DNA of 59,226 nucleotides from Gordonia desulfuricans NBRC 100010 (GCF_001485495.1 NZ_BCNF01000063.1:1-59226); one strand, 5' to 3'; numbered from the stretch's first letter, positions 19,375 through 29,127 are shown. The notes: generated from the letters alone by a model not told the origin. Program-made: numbers and translations.

Positions 19375-19660
19375 GCCATCTCGGCCGGCGGAGGTTTCGA
19401 CAACCGGGCGTCCTCGCTACGCTCGGTCGACCTGCTCAACCAACCACCACGCTCAACCAGCCACCGCACCCGGCCGACCAGCCACGATGATTCAACCGAC
19501 GCGGAGCGCAGCGACAAGACGAGTCGAAATCCCCGCCGGCCGAACCCAATACGCAACCCCAAGCAACCCAGCCACCACCACGATGATTGAGCCGACGCGG
19601 AGCGCAGCGACAAGTCGAGTCGAAATCTCCGTGGGCCGAACTCGATACGCAACCAGAAGC
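19375..19660. repeat. Cluster of REP-like repeat units
   Basis: This 322-base gap (19365-19686) holds no gene. Two direct copies of about 60 bases, beginning GACGCGGAGCGCAGCGACAA and continuing with GTCGAAATC and CGAAC...ATACGCAACC, start near 19499 and 19592; one inverted copy (GGTTTCGACAACC ... CTCGCTACGCTC ... GCTCAACC) lies at about 19387-19440. Confidence 0.7.
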
Positions 19661-19686
19661 GGACAGACCGTACCCGACTCTTCGCC

Positions 19687-20355
19687 CTATGCCTCGATCG
19701 GGTCGTACCAGTCGGCGTTCTTGAGCAGGACCCGGGTGTCGAGGTCACGGTTCCACTCGGGCTCGATGCCGTGCCTGCGGAGGACGGGGAAGACGACGTC
19801 GTCGAGCAGGCGGATCACGTCGGCCTTGTACCGGTTCTCCTGCTCGGCTTCGGTGAGTTTGTTGTAGGTCTCCTCGTCGAAGTCCTCGGGAGGGAATGCG
19901 CCGTAACCGATGTAGGTCTCGCCGGTCTCGACGAGTCGTTCGGTGTCCTGCTGATGGAAGTAGGCGTAGCCCTTCCAATGTCGGGTGTCGTCGCGCTCGT
20001 CCCAGATCTCACCCGATGCGCAGTTGCCGCAGCAGGAGAAGTCGGCACGGGCGACGACGCCGTTGTCGATGAGTTCCTCGAACGCGGTGATCGTGCGGGC
20101 GGTGTACTCGCCGATCTCCTTCTGCTGACGCAGCCGGGCGTCGCGTAGCGCGGTGTGCGCAGCGGTGAGCTGGTCTTCGGTGAGCTCGTAGTCGTCGCCG
20201 TAGATGTCGATGAACTCGTCGACGTCACCCTGGCCGGTGATCAGCAGGTCCCAGATCTCCTGGGTCAGGTCGGTGCGGGCTTCCTCGTCGAGCGGCAGTT
20301 CGGGGAGAACGGCGTACGGCGGGATCTCGTTCGGGTTCTTCGACTCAGCACTCAT
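19687..20355 (-). CDS. DUF6891-like protein
   Basis: 222 residues from the ATG at 20355; the open frame upstream to 20538 codes an unlikely Arg-rich stretch. Acidic protein with a CCGNC motif (ADFSCCGNCASGEIWDE), HWKGYAYFHQQDTERL and a GEIYIGYGAF-like segment, which fits what I recall of the DUF6891 family. The Cys pair may bind metal. Biochemical role unknown; relatives sit in immunity-type loci. Followed by two more orphan genes on the same strand. Confidence 0.75.
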   Translation of the reverse strand: MSAESKNPNEIPPYAVLPELPLDEEARTDLTQEIWDLLITGQGDVDEFIDIYGDDYELTEDQLTAAHTALRDARLRQQKEIGEYTARTITAFEELIDNGVVARADFSCCGNCASGEIWDERDDTRHWKGYAYFHQQDTERLVETGETYIGYGAFPPEDFDEETYNKLTEAEQENRYKADVIRLLDDVVFPVLRRHGIEPEWNRDLDTRVLLKNADWYDPIEA

Positions 20356-20450
20356 GGCGCCACCTCCGGACAGTGAGCGGAAGCCGGGCCGATTCACCCG
20401 ACGGCGACGATGATAGCCATGCTTCCGGCACACGGACCGTTGCCGGACCG

Positions 20451-21029
20451 TCAGAAGTCGATGAATCCGGCGACGACATCCTCGACGACGCCACCGGCGC
20501 CAGATGTTCCGTAGAAGTACACCGACCCGTACCCCCACAGATACTCGTCGATCACGTCATCGAGTTCGCCGCCGACCGGCCATCCCTCCTCGTCGATCTG
20601 GAAGAGGAAGCGATGTCCCGCGGCTCGCACGGCGTCACCATAGCCGGGTTCGTTCTGGATGAGGACGGGCTCGTCGTCGATCCGCACCAACGGCACCACG
20701 TCGCCGCCGCCACCCGGGACGGTGAGACCGGCCGATCGCAGTCCTAGCCACCCGAGATCAGGCCGGACCCCGCGCGGAGAGGGACTGTGCACAAGCGCCC
20801 GCATGGCCATGTCCGGGTACACGAGATCGTCGTCGCCGATGTCGAATCCGTCCCGCAACAGCACCGACACCTCGATGCCCGTCGCCCACCCGGCACAACC
20901 GGCGGGCAGCGTCAGCAGGTAGCGATGGGTGCTCAGCAGCGGATGGGTCTCGATCGCCACCGGCGGAGCGCCACCCAGCCGTCCACCGTCGCGGGCATCG
21001 GGCAGGGACGGGACGAAGAACGTGGACAT
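20451..21029 (-). CDS. Hypothetical protein, DUF1963-like C-terminus
   Basis: 192 residues. The N-terminus is Pro/Gly-rich; the C-terminal FLFQIDEEGWPV followed by LWGYGSVYFYG matches the end of the DUF1963/YwqG domain, where a beta-sandwich closes with a WG.GxxYFF segment. Overlaps or nearly abuts the DUF6891-like gene start region on the same strand (their unconstrained 5' extensions overlap, the chosen starts do not). Function unknown; may be an immunity-type protein. Confidence 0.6.
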   Translation of the reverse strand: MSTFFVPSLPDARDGGRLGGAPPVAIETHPLLSTHRYLLTLPAGCAGWATGIEVSVLLRDGFDIGDDDLVYPDMAMRALVHSPSPRGVRPDLGWLGLRSAGLTVPGGGGDVVPLVRIDDEPVLIQNEPGYGDAVRAAGHRFLFQIDEEGWPVGGELDDVIDEYLWGYGSVYFYGTSGAGGVVEDVVAGFIDF

Positions 21030-21089
21030 GGCCGGAATCCTAGGACGACGCGTGACGCCGCACCGCCGAGGCCTCGTGGTGCCCCGTGC

Positions 21090-21836
21090 TCAATCCCAGA
21101 ACCCACCCTTGGTGTATTCGGTGATCGGTCGGAACCCCATGCCGAGCAACCGGGCATCCTCGCATGCCCGTTTGAAGTCGTCGTCACAGACGAGTTCATG
21201 GCCGAGGTCGAGGCACAGAAATGCCGCGGCCGCAGGTACCTTCGTCTCGTCGACGACGAACCGTTCCACCGACTCGAGCACCGAAATATTCTGAAAGTGA
21301 TTGTGGTAGGCGGGTTCTCCACTCGGGTATATCTTGTCGGCCTCGTCTGACGAGGCCTCGAGGTCGATCACCGATGCCCACTCCGACCATCGGAGGTAGG
21401 AGTACGGCTTGACCGTCGGCGTCCCACCGGACTGGATGATCTGCACCGGCACCGGATGCACGCCGATGCCGAAGTCCCGGCAGATCTGCAGGAATCGTTC
21501 CGACGCCAGCCAGTTGATGCCCCAGTAGTCGAGGTCGATCACCGGATGCCGGGTGGTCAGCACGTACTCCGACGGGATCTCCCCCATTGGCGGGGTGGGC
21601 GCGAACGCATCCCATTCCCACCGACGGTCGAGCTCACCCTTGAGCACCACCGGGCATCCGCGCGCCCCGGCCACGTAATCGACGATCCAGAGCGTCAACT
21701 CGTCCTCCACCCACGTCTGTGCACGGTCGGCATACCCGACCGGGTCGATCCACCGTATCGGTGACCTACGACCCGGCACCGCCAGCAGGCCCGGACACCG
21801 GCCCCACGAAGGGGACCACGAGCGAACATGGGACAT
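21090..21836 (-). CDS. Hypothetical protein, possibly Imm11/DUF1629-like
   Basis: From the ATG at 21836 about 248 residues. The C-terminal part AAFLCLDLGHELVCDDDFKRACEDARLLGMGFRPI has the 'value of residue, then lost-tail' look of Imm11-type immunity proteins, which often end in GxxFxP. The protein also has LKGELDRRWEWDAF and HPVIDLDYWGINWL. The first 35 residues look unconstrained, so the start may be further in. Assignment is tentative; the fold was not checked. Confidence 0.55.
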   Translation of the reverse strand: MSHVRSWSPSWGRCPGLLAVPGRRSPIRWIDPVGYADRAQTWVEDELTLWIVDYVAGARGCPVVLKGELDRRWEWDAFAPTPPMGEIPSEYVLTTRHPVIDLDYWGINWLASERFLQICRDFGIGVHPVPVQIIQSGGTPTVKPYSYLRWSEWASVIDLEASSDEADKIYPSGEPAYHNHFQNISVLESVERFVVDETKVPAAAAFLCLDLGHELVCDDDFKRACEDARLLGMGFRPITEYTKGGFWD

Positions 21837-22011
21837 TCGCCGTCGGATTCCGGTCCCCACGCAGAACATTCACGACGATGTCCACGGCGGCGGGGTCAAA
21901 CGGGAATGCGAAATGATCCGTGGTGTCGACTCGGCGCGTCCTGGATGAGGATGTTCCGGACGCCGGCCTCCTCCCCCGGAGCAGATCTGCATCGAACCGG
22001 GCGGACCGGAC

Positions 22012-22605
22012 TCAGATCTGCCGTCGCCAGTCGTCGCCGTCCCGATCGAAGACGATGCGGAGGTGGCGTCGGTCAGATGACCCCTGCCAGAACTCGACCC
22101 GGCTGGGCACGACCCGCCACAGGGTCCAGTCGTCGGGGTCGACGTCGGCGCGTGCCGCTGCACTGCGGGCCGCGAGGTCGGCCAGGCTCTCGTCTCGGGA
22201 GGCCTCGACCACATGTCCGCGCACTCGGACCGACCGGACGATCGGCTGCCACCAGAACGTGAGTGCCGCCTGCGTATTCGCCGCGAGCTGACCGCCTTTC
22301 GCGCTCGTCCTGGTGCTCGCGAACGCCCAGCCGCGCGCATCGACGTCCTTGAGCACCAGGACCCGCGCATCGGGCAGACCGGTGGCATCCACCGTCGACA
22401 TCGTCATCGCGTGCGGTTCGGGCACGGCATGGCGCATCGCGACGTCCAGCCAGTCGAGGAACAGAGTCACCGGATGGTCCGGCACGGCGTCGAGGTCGAG
22501 CGGCGGAGCGACACCCGCCAGCGCCGGCAGTTCTCGCAGTAGCGACCGCGTGTCGCCCGGTCTGGTGTCGTCTGTTGTCACGCCGGTCTCTCCTGCCGCA
22601 GCCAT
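22012..22605 (-). CDS. PdxH-like flavin oxidase (pyridoxamine 5'-phosphate oxidase family)
   Basis: About 197 residues. The split-barrel core is visible: VTLFLDWLDVAMRHAVPEPHAMTMSTVD, then ARVLVLKDVDARGWAFAST with FMN-contact residues, SAKGGQLAANTQAALTFWW, and a C-terminal DDWTLWRVVPSRVEFWQG ... LRIVFDRDG matching the PNPOx C-terminal dimerisation segment. It lacks the exact RLH.R triad I would expect in a bona fide PdxH, so another FMN-dependent oxidation of a B6-like substrate is possible. Start ATG at 22605 or GTG eight codons later. Confidence 0.75.
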   Translation of the reverse strand: MAAAGETGVTTDDTRPGDTRSLLRELPALAGVAPPLDLDAVPDHPVTLFLDWLDVAMRHAVPEPHAMTMSTVDATGLPDARVLVLKDVDARGWAFASTRTSAKGGQLAANTQAALTFWWQPIVRSVRVRGHVVEASRDESLADLAARSAAARADVDPDDWTLWRVVPSRVEFWQGSSDRRHLRIVFDRDGDDWRRQI

Positions 22606-22633
22606 GGATAGTGCCCCACATGGTTTCACGTGC

Positions 22634-23113
22634 TCACACCCTGCGGCACATGAACACCAGGTGGTAGTCGCCGATTCTCTCGCGTCGCGTCTCGATGTAT
22701 CCCAGGCGTCGGTAGAGGCCGATGTTGGCGACGCTGCGTTCCCCGGTGAACAGTTCGACCCGATCGATCTCCTCGGGCAGGTGATCGTCGATCGCCGTCA
22801 GGAGCCGGGTTCCCAGCCCGTTCCCCTGCAGGTCCGGCACGACCGTCAGGCGCCCCAGTTCGGCGGTGTCACCCCGAGTTCGGAGCCGGACGGCGGCGAC
22901 GAGTCGACCATCGCGGCGAATCCCGAGCGCGGTGACGTCCGGATCGGACAGTTCGGCCGTCAGCTCGTCGAGGGTCTGCACCAGTGGCGGGAGCGTGAGG
23001 TCGTCGTGCAGGATCGCCTCGCTGACGTACGCCGCGCGCTGCAGGGTGAGTATCTCGCCCGCATCGTCGGGCCCCAGCCGCACGACATCGGGCACACCGT
23101 TGTCCACTCTCAC
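22634..23113 (-). CDS. GNAT-family N-acetyltransferase
   Basis: About 159 residues from the GTG at 23113; the open frame upstream to 23176 codes an Arg-rich unlikely stretch. The acetyl-CoA binding motif A is LGRLTVVPDLQGNGLGTRLL, with motif B NIGLYRRLGYIETRRE. Gene stop lies about 30 bases upstream of the PNPOx-like start, same strand, so the two may share a transcript. Substrate unknown. Confidence 0.88.
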   Translation of the reverse strand: MRVDNGVPDVVRLGPDDAGEILTLQRAAYVSEAILHDDLTLPPLVQTLDELTAELSDPDVTALGIRRDGRLVAAVRLRTRGDTAELGRLTVVPDLQGNGLGTRLLTAIDDHLPEEIDRVELFTGERSVANIGLYRRLGYIETRRERIGDYHLVFMCRRV

Positions 23114-23273
23114 GCCTTCCGCTCTCCGTCGTCGATTCCTGGAGACTGGCAGCTTGTTCCGCCTGCGGCAAACCATTTTCCGGTGACGGTGACGCCGGCC
23201 GTCCGCGAAACCCTGGTTGCCCCCCGGTGTTTAGATGAGAGCCACGGTCGACGAGCGGAACGGGGTGAACGGT

Positions 23274-24107
23274 ATGGCGCTGCTGGCTGCCGGTCGGCGC
23301 CACTCGCTGGCTTGCCGAGGCGACGGCACCGTCCTCGCGTGCGGCGACGGCCGTGCCGGTGAATGCGATGTCGGCGGCTGGTCGGATGTCGTGGCGGTCG
23401 CGGCCGGGAATGTCCACGCGGCCCGCAACACCGGCCGTTCCCACACTGTCGGTCTGCGTGCCGACGGCACCGTCGTCGCCACCGGATGGAACGGTGACGG
23501 CCAGACCGATGTCGCCGGATGGACTGCGATCGCAGCGGTCGCCGCAGGATGGCGGACGACCCTGGGCCTGCGTGGCGACGGCACCGTGGTGGCCGGCGGA
23601 CGTCGACGCGAAGGCCAGTGCGACGTCGATGAGTGGCGAGAGATCGTGTGGATCGCGGCCGGAGATTGGCATTCGGTCGGAGTCCGTGCCGATGGAAGTG
23701 CCTGCGCCACCGGCAACAATGCTCGCGGGCAATGCGACGTCGGCCGATGGCGGCATCTGACCGCCGTCTCCGCGGGCCATCTGCACACGGTCGGCCTGCG
23801 GCGTGATGGGATGGTCGTCGCCGCCGGAGACCGCCGCAGCGGCGCCTGCGACGTCGAGGACTGGCGCGATGTCTCGGCGGTGGTGGCGGGTAGCCACCAC
23901 ACCGTCGCGCTCTACGCCGACGGAACCGTACATGCTGTCGGGGACAACGACTTCGGGCAGTGTGATGTCCACGAGTGGAAGAACATCACCGCGATCGCCG
24001 CGGGATCGGCGCACACTATCGGGCTACACGTCGACGGAACCGTGGTGGCGACCGGCGCCGACACCGACGGCCAGTGCGATGTGGCGGACTGGGATCGGGG
24101 CGACTGA
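23274..24107 (+). CDS. RCC1-like seven-repeat beta-propeller protein
   Basis: About 277 residues made of seven repeats of about 37 residues. Each ends with a GxCDVxxW variant (GECDVGGW, GQTDVAGW, GQCDVDEW, GQCDVGRW, GACDVEDW, GQCDVHEW, GQCDVADW) and carries AAG.xHT.GLR.DGTV.A.G, the RCC1 signature. The repeat number equals the blades of a closed propeller. No signal peptide or membrane anchor. Bacterial RCC1-like proteins usually mediate binding, possibly of polymorphic toxins or surface partners; partner unknown. An upstream in-frame ATG at 23235 is possible; the chosen start opens directly into repeat 1. Confidence 0.85.
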   Translation: MALLAAGRRHSLACRGDGTVLACGDGRAGECDVGGWSDVVAVAAGNVHAARNTGRSHTVGLRADGTVVATGWNGDGQTDVAGWTAIAAVAAGWRTTLGLRGDGTVVAGGRRREGQCDVDEWREIVWIAAGDWHSVGVRADGSACATGNNARGQCDVGRWRHLTAVSAGHLHTVGLRRDGMVVAAGDRRSGACDVEDWRDVSAVVAGSHHTVALYADGTVHAVGDNDFGQCDVHEWKNITAIAAGSAHTIGLHVDGTVVATGADTDGQCDVADWDRGD

Positions 24108-24194
24108 TCGTCTCGGGTCCGCTGCCCGAACCGTCGCCTGGTCGAATCGAGAGCCCGGCGATGACAAGCACTCCGGTGACATCAGCGGTCATCC

Positions 24195-24722
24195 TCACCG
24201 CACGACGCCGACGATCAGGATGATCGTGGCCGCCATCATGGCGGGCGCGAGCGACACCAGCAGGAAGTCGACGGCACCCTCCCTCGCCCGCGTCGAGGTG
24301 TGGGCCCCCGCCGCGCCCGGCGCGAACCTGTGACCGGCACCCCAGATCGCCGCCAGTTGCGTTGCCAGCCAGTTGGCATAGGTGCCATACGCGAGCAGCA
24401 CCACCGTGACGACCTGCCACACGTGAGGCAGTTCCAGATACGGCCAGAGCAGGCCGACGACGATGAGGAACGGTCCGTTCGTCATACCTTGCAGGTGACT
24501 GGCCAGTCCCATCCGTGGGTTCTTCACCGCCGGGACCGCGAGTCCGGTGACCAAACCCAGGAGGAACAGCACCAAGCCCAGGACGAACAGCACTGTCTGC
24601 ACGATCTGATCGTAGAAAGCAGGGCTACCGGCCCTCCCGCTGTTCGCCGATGTTGCCCCGACCTGGAACGCTGCCGTGACCTGACCGTCGTTCAGCGCAG
24701 ATCCGCGTCGGTCAGCGCGCAC
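24195..24722 (-). CDS. Hydroxylaminobenzene mutase-like membrane protein
   Basis: 175 residues with four hydrophobic segments. The pattern LVLFLLGLVTGLAVPAVKNPRMGLASHLQG followed by NGPFLIVVGLLWP and YGTYANWLATQLAAIWGAG corresponds to the small membrane enzymes HabA/HabB, which convert hydroxylaminobenzene to 2-aminophenol, and to related styrene-pathway proteins. I recognise this from motif memory only. The N-terminal 35 residues look unconstrained, so translation may start further in. Lies downstream of the methyltransferase gene on the same strand. Confidence 0.6.
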   Translation of the reverse strand: MRADRRGSALNDGQVTAAFQVGATSANSGRAGSPAFYDQIVQTVLFVLGLVLFLLGLVTGLAVPAVKNPRMGLASHLQGMTNGPFLIVVGLLWPYLELPHVWQVVTVVLLAYGTYANWLATQLAAIWGAGHRFAPGAAGAHTSTRAREGAVDFLLVSLAPAMMAATIILIVGVVR

Positions 24723-24800
24723 GTCGTACGGATTTCGGTCGCGTGTGGCCCGTCGACGGTCATCTCGACACTTCCCCAGTGGCGCAAGGAAGTCGGACGA

Positions 24801-25484
24801 TCAGACCGGCCGGTCACACACCAGAAGGTGGAAGGCCCCCGGCTTGTCACCCACGCGCCTGTCGTCGATCGGATCGAAACCCGCGTCGCGCAGGGCCGAC
24901 ACGAGCTGGTCGATCGGCCGCAGCCGAAACCCGGTGCGGGTAAAGGGCATTGTGGACATCTGGTCGGGGTCACCGACTCCGAGTACCAATCGCCCGCCCG
25001 GCGCCAGCACCCTGGCCAGTTCACGCAGCGCGGTGGCGAGATCGGATACGAAGTAGATCGTGTTCGTCGAGATGATCGCGTCCAGCGCGGAATCGGCGAG
25101 AGGCAGACTCTCCATCCGGCCGGACTGCAGATGTAGCCGCCCGCGAGCGATGTCCGAGGAGAAGCGGTGCCGTGCTTCGGCGAGCATCGTCTCCGACATC
25201 TCGACACCGTGAACAACCGTGCCATCGCATTCGAGCAGGGCCTCGAGTCCGACGCCGCCGAAGCCGATGTCGGCGACGTGGGCCGCCGGTCCGCACTCTG
25301 TGGCGGCGACTGCCGCGACGACGATCGACCGATTGGTCCGATTGAGCAACCGTCCGACGATTCGGCCTGCGAACCCGGTCGGTTCACCGAGCTGGCGAGC
25401 CAACGCGGTGAGCGCACGGTCGACGAGCGACATGCCCATCATTAGAGCAGCTATCGGAAGCCGCGTCGTCCGAATCTCGGTCAC
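24801..25484 (-). CDS. Class I SAM-dependent methyltransferase
   Basis: 227 residues. Motif I VADIGFGGVGLEALL (AdoMet glycine-rich loop), motif II-like GVEMSETMLAEARHRF, motif IV SALDAIISTNTIYF and motif VI VLAPGGRLVLGV. N-terminal 65 residues form a hydrophobic helical region, suggesting membrane association or a lipid/quinone-like substrate. Same strand as the HAB-mutase-like gene. Substrate unknown. Confidence 0.85.
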   Translation of the reverse strand: MTEIRTTRLPIAALMMGMSLVDRALTALARQLGEPTGFAGRIVGRLLNRTNRSIVVAAVAATECGPAAHVADIGFGGVGLEALLECDGTVVHGVEMSETMLAEARHRFSSDIARGRLHLQSGRMESLPLADSALDAIISTNTIYFVSDLATALRELARVLAPGGRLVLGVGDPDQMSTMPFTRTGFRLRPIDQLVSALRDAGFDPIDDRRVGDKPGAFHLLVCDRPV

Positions 25485-25572
25485 GCCGTCGACCAGTGGA
25501 CCGACATCACCGTGATCGCCACGCTCCGGTCACCGTTCTCGGTCGGTCCCCGCTGCTAGATTCTGAGCACTC

Positions 25573-28500
25573 ATGACGCCTTTCGGGAAGGGCACGATGG
25601 ACCAGGCCACTCTCTGCCTCACTCGCTACTACCGCGACGTCCAGGAGCGGGCGAATCTTCAAGACTTCGACTTCGGTTCGTCCTCGCCGTTCGACGAGAC
25701 CTCGCTCGACGATCTCACCTCCGGCCGGTTGGGCCCCGCCACCACGGCTGCACTCTTCCACCAGGCGAACGAACGCAAGTCCGGGCCCGGACGGCGGTCC
25801 GGCAGTGGCCGGACATCGACGCCGGAGATGCCACCCGAGGATTCGAAACCCATCGATGTGGTGATCTCGCTCGTGACCCTGGAGGGAGTGAAGAAGAACG
25901 GCCTTCTACTGCTGCCTGCCTCCGTGCGACCTGATGGCACGCTCGACGCCGACCTCGAGTCGAAGCCACCCTGGATTCCGGCCGGCCGGTTGAGCTCCGC
26001 CAAGGTGGCAGACCTCGAGGTCATGGTCGGCCCGTTGGCGTCGTTCTGGAGCCACCGGCTGAAGACGTGGCCGCGGGAGGTGTCGAAAGCCGACTCCTGG
26101 GCTGCCGCGGTGCAGGCGACACAGCGGATGTTTGCCGCGGTCGCGGCTCCCGACCTCGACCGGATGGCCGCCGATGCCGGTACCGAGGTCATCCGCGACA
26201 GGTGCTTCATCTCCACGGAGGAGGTGATCATCGCCAACGGGGCGATCCTCGATCTCTACAAGTTCCTCTCGGACAAGCAACCGAAGGTTCCGGCCTATGA
26301 ACGGCTGGTCTCGCTCACCGGAACACAACGACGACCCTCGGACACGATCGACAGCGATCTCACCACGCTCGTGCCCGCCGCCCTGGCGTCCTGCGGCAGC
26401 ATGAGTGATCGGCATCCGCTGACGCCGTCCCAGCGCCGGGCGGTGCATGGGTTCGCCCTCGACACTCTCGGCCAGAACCCGCTGACCGCGGTGAGCGGTC
26501 CTCCGGGAACCGGGAAGACGACGATGCTGCAGTCGGTCGTCGCCAGCACCATCGTCCGACATGCTCTCGATGGTCTTCGGGCGCCGCTGATCGTCGGAAC
26601 GTCGACCAACAACCAGGCCGTCACCAACATCATCGACTCGTTCAACTCGGTCGCCAAGGACATGCCCGGACCGCTGGACCGTCGGTGGCTTCCGCGGGCC
26701 GACGAGAACGGGGCCACCGGCGAGTCATTGTCGGGGTTGGCCACCTACTGCCCTTCCCAACAGAAGGCGCGAGAGGCTCGGGCCAACGGATATCTGGTCG
26801 AGGACAGCCGGTAACGCGGTGTGTACTCCGAGTATTCGGAGCCTGAGTACGTGTCTCAGGCGACGGCGTTCTTTCTCACGAGGCTTCGCGAGTATGCCGA
26901 TTCCACCGGCGGGATGGTGCGGGTGGCAACATCGCTCGCCGATGCGATCAGCGCGCTGCGCACTGCACTCTCCCGGGTCGATCACAGTCGCAGGGTGCTG
27001 ATCACCACGCGGGCGAAGGCCGAAGGATCACCCGCCGCCAGGGACAAGGTCGTTCTCGAAGGTCAGATCGAGCATATCGAACGCGAACGGGAGCACTGCC
27101 GGTCGCGGTTGGAGTTCTGGGCCGAAACCCGTTCTCGGGCAGCGGCCTACCCGAACAGTCGCCCCGACGACGAGCGCTTCGTCATCGAGGCGAACCACGA
27201 TCCGAAGGAACCCGCGGGCCGCCGGCAGAGCCTTTCGGACTACGTCTCGTTCTACGACTACTGGGTGACGGAATGGTCCATGCGCGTCGACGACGCTCGC
27301 GGTCGGCACAGAATGGCCGCGGACCAGGTCATCAGAGAATCGGCTCCGACACCCGAGGTGCACGATGCGGTTCGGTGGATCCAGCGCCTCGGCAATATCG
27401 ACGACGCCACCGGCGCTCAGATCGCCTACGCCACAAGCCTTCTTCAGCTCGACAGACTCGTCGATACCACCGCCCGGTACACGGAGTTCTGGCTCGCGAT
27501 CCACCTGTACGAGGCCGAGTGGTTGCGGGCAGCCGCCGGTGAGTCACTCATCCGGAAGGACGATCGCTGGCGGACGACCGCAGAAGTGATGGGCCGGTAT
27601 TGGGAGCAGATTCCTGCGCTGACGCCATGCTTCGTCATGACCGCCTACCAATTGCCCAAGTATTTCAAGCTGTCCAGGAAGGGCGGCGGCCACACCTTCG
27701 ACCACGGGCGCGCCGATCTGCTGATCGTCGACGAAGCGGGCCAGGTGGACACCTCGGTCGGTGCCGCAGCCTTCGCCGTGACCAAGCGGGCCCTGGTGGT
27801 CGGCGATGTTCGGCAGTTGGCGCCGGTATGGAGCATCGACCCGGTTTCCGATTCGGAAATCGCAGCGGTTCATAGACTTTCAGAGCGATGGACCGCACTG
27901 GAGGAGCGCGGGCTCACATCGTCGGATCATTCGTCGGTGATGGCCGCCGCGAGTACGGCCGGTATCTGGTCCTACGGCGGGGACGAGCTGCCCGGGCTGT
28001 TCCTGTCCGAGCACTTCCGTTGCCACCCCGGCATCATCGACTACTGCAATGCACTGCTGTACAAAGGGCTGCTCGTCCCGAGCCGTCCCCTCGACGGGTA
28101 CAAGCTCGACGGCAAGACGCCGAGCCCGTTCTTGTTCTGCGAGGTGTCCGGGTCGCAGGACAAGAGAAGCGGTTCGAGTCGGGTGAACGAGCGTGAAGCG
28201 GCCGCAGTCGCCGAGTGGGTCGTCGCGAACTACGACTACTTCGACGACATCTACAACGCCGACGGCACCAGCCCGGGCGCCGTCATCGGAGTCGTCACCC
28301 CCTTCGCTGCGCAGGCCAGGCTCATCTCACGCAAGATCCGCGAGATCGGCGACGCGAGCCTGTCGAAGAAGATCACCGTGGGCACCGCACATCGGCTTCA
28401 GGGCGCCGAGCGCCCGGTGGTGCTCTTCTCGTCGGTGTACGGCGACAACTCGCCCCAGGCATCCTTCGTCGACGCCACCCTCGAACTCATGAACGTCGCC

Positions 28501-29022
28501 GTCTCCCGAGCCAAGGATCTGTTCATCGTCTTCGGCGGAGCGGTCCGACGCAAGGACGACGGACCGGTGTTCTCCCTGGTCCGCAAGCTCGCGACCGTGG
28601 ACGCCTGCGAGTTCGCGCATCCGACGGCGACGGCCCCCAGCGCCGCACCCAACCACCCGACCCCGCCGGTAGCGGCTGCCGAGACGGTCGCCACCACAAC
28701 ACCGAGCGGCAGCGCTTTCGACGTCTTCGGTCGCGATCAACCCGGCTACATGATCGGCAGGGACCTTGTCGCGCACTGGGATACGGCCCACGGGATTCCG
28801 AAGCACCAGAACCTCTCGGTCGTCGCGCTCAACCGCGCGCTGGAGAATGCCGGCCTGATCGAACGCACCGCCGATGGCACGACGCCGACCGCCGCCGGCT
28901 CCGTGTTGGGAATCGCCGCCTACGAGGGAACCGGCACGAACGGCCGGTACGTGAATGTCATCTACTCACCCCGAGCCCAGGAAGCCCTCACCGCGATGAT
29001 GAAAGACGGGGGAATCGGCTGA
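25573..29022 (+). pseudogene. Large SF1 (Upf1/DNA2-type) helicase gene split by an in-frame TAA
   Basis: A single frame of 1149 codons holds one complete SF1B-type helicase, broken only by TAA at 26812-26814. Before the stop: a 290-residue unassigned N-terminus and Walker A SGPPGTGKTT near residue 308. After the stop: an insert with coiled-coil character (about 27000-27330), Walker B DLLIVDEAGQVDT, GDVRQLAPVW, LSEHFRCHPGII, VVTPFAAQA and the C-lobe TAHRLQGAERPVVLFSSVYG with VAVSRAKDLFIVFGG, then a 130-residue tail (phage-antirepressor-like PGYMIGRDLVAHWD). Neither half alone has both nucleotide-binding motifs, so no active ATPase is expected unless the stop is read through. Single-base error at one codon (for example TAC) is the simplest explanation. 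Similar stand-alone helicases occur in defence contexts, but no partner gene is adjacent. Confidence 0.85.
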
Positions 29023-29086
29023 CGGATTCGACAAGAACCGGAACTCCACCGGGTTCCGGCACGGAGAACCATCTGCCAGACGAAGA

Positions 29087-29104
29087 CTCACCGGACCCGG
29101 TGAG
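29087..29104. terminator. Bidirectional terminator-like hairpin between convergent genes
   Basis: CTCACCGG at 29087-29094 pairs with CCGGTGAG at 29097-29104 across a 2-base loop. A second hairpin (CCGGAAC 29038-29044 with GTTCCGG 29053-29059) lies upstream. No T-run; the position between the helicase end and the convergent Imm5-like gene end suggests termination. Confidence 0.5.
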
Positions 29105-29127
29105 CACGAACAGCGTGTGCGCGAGGT

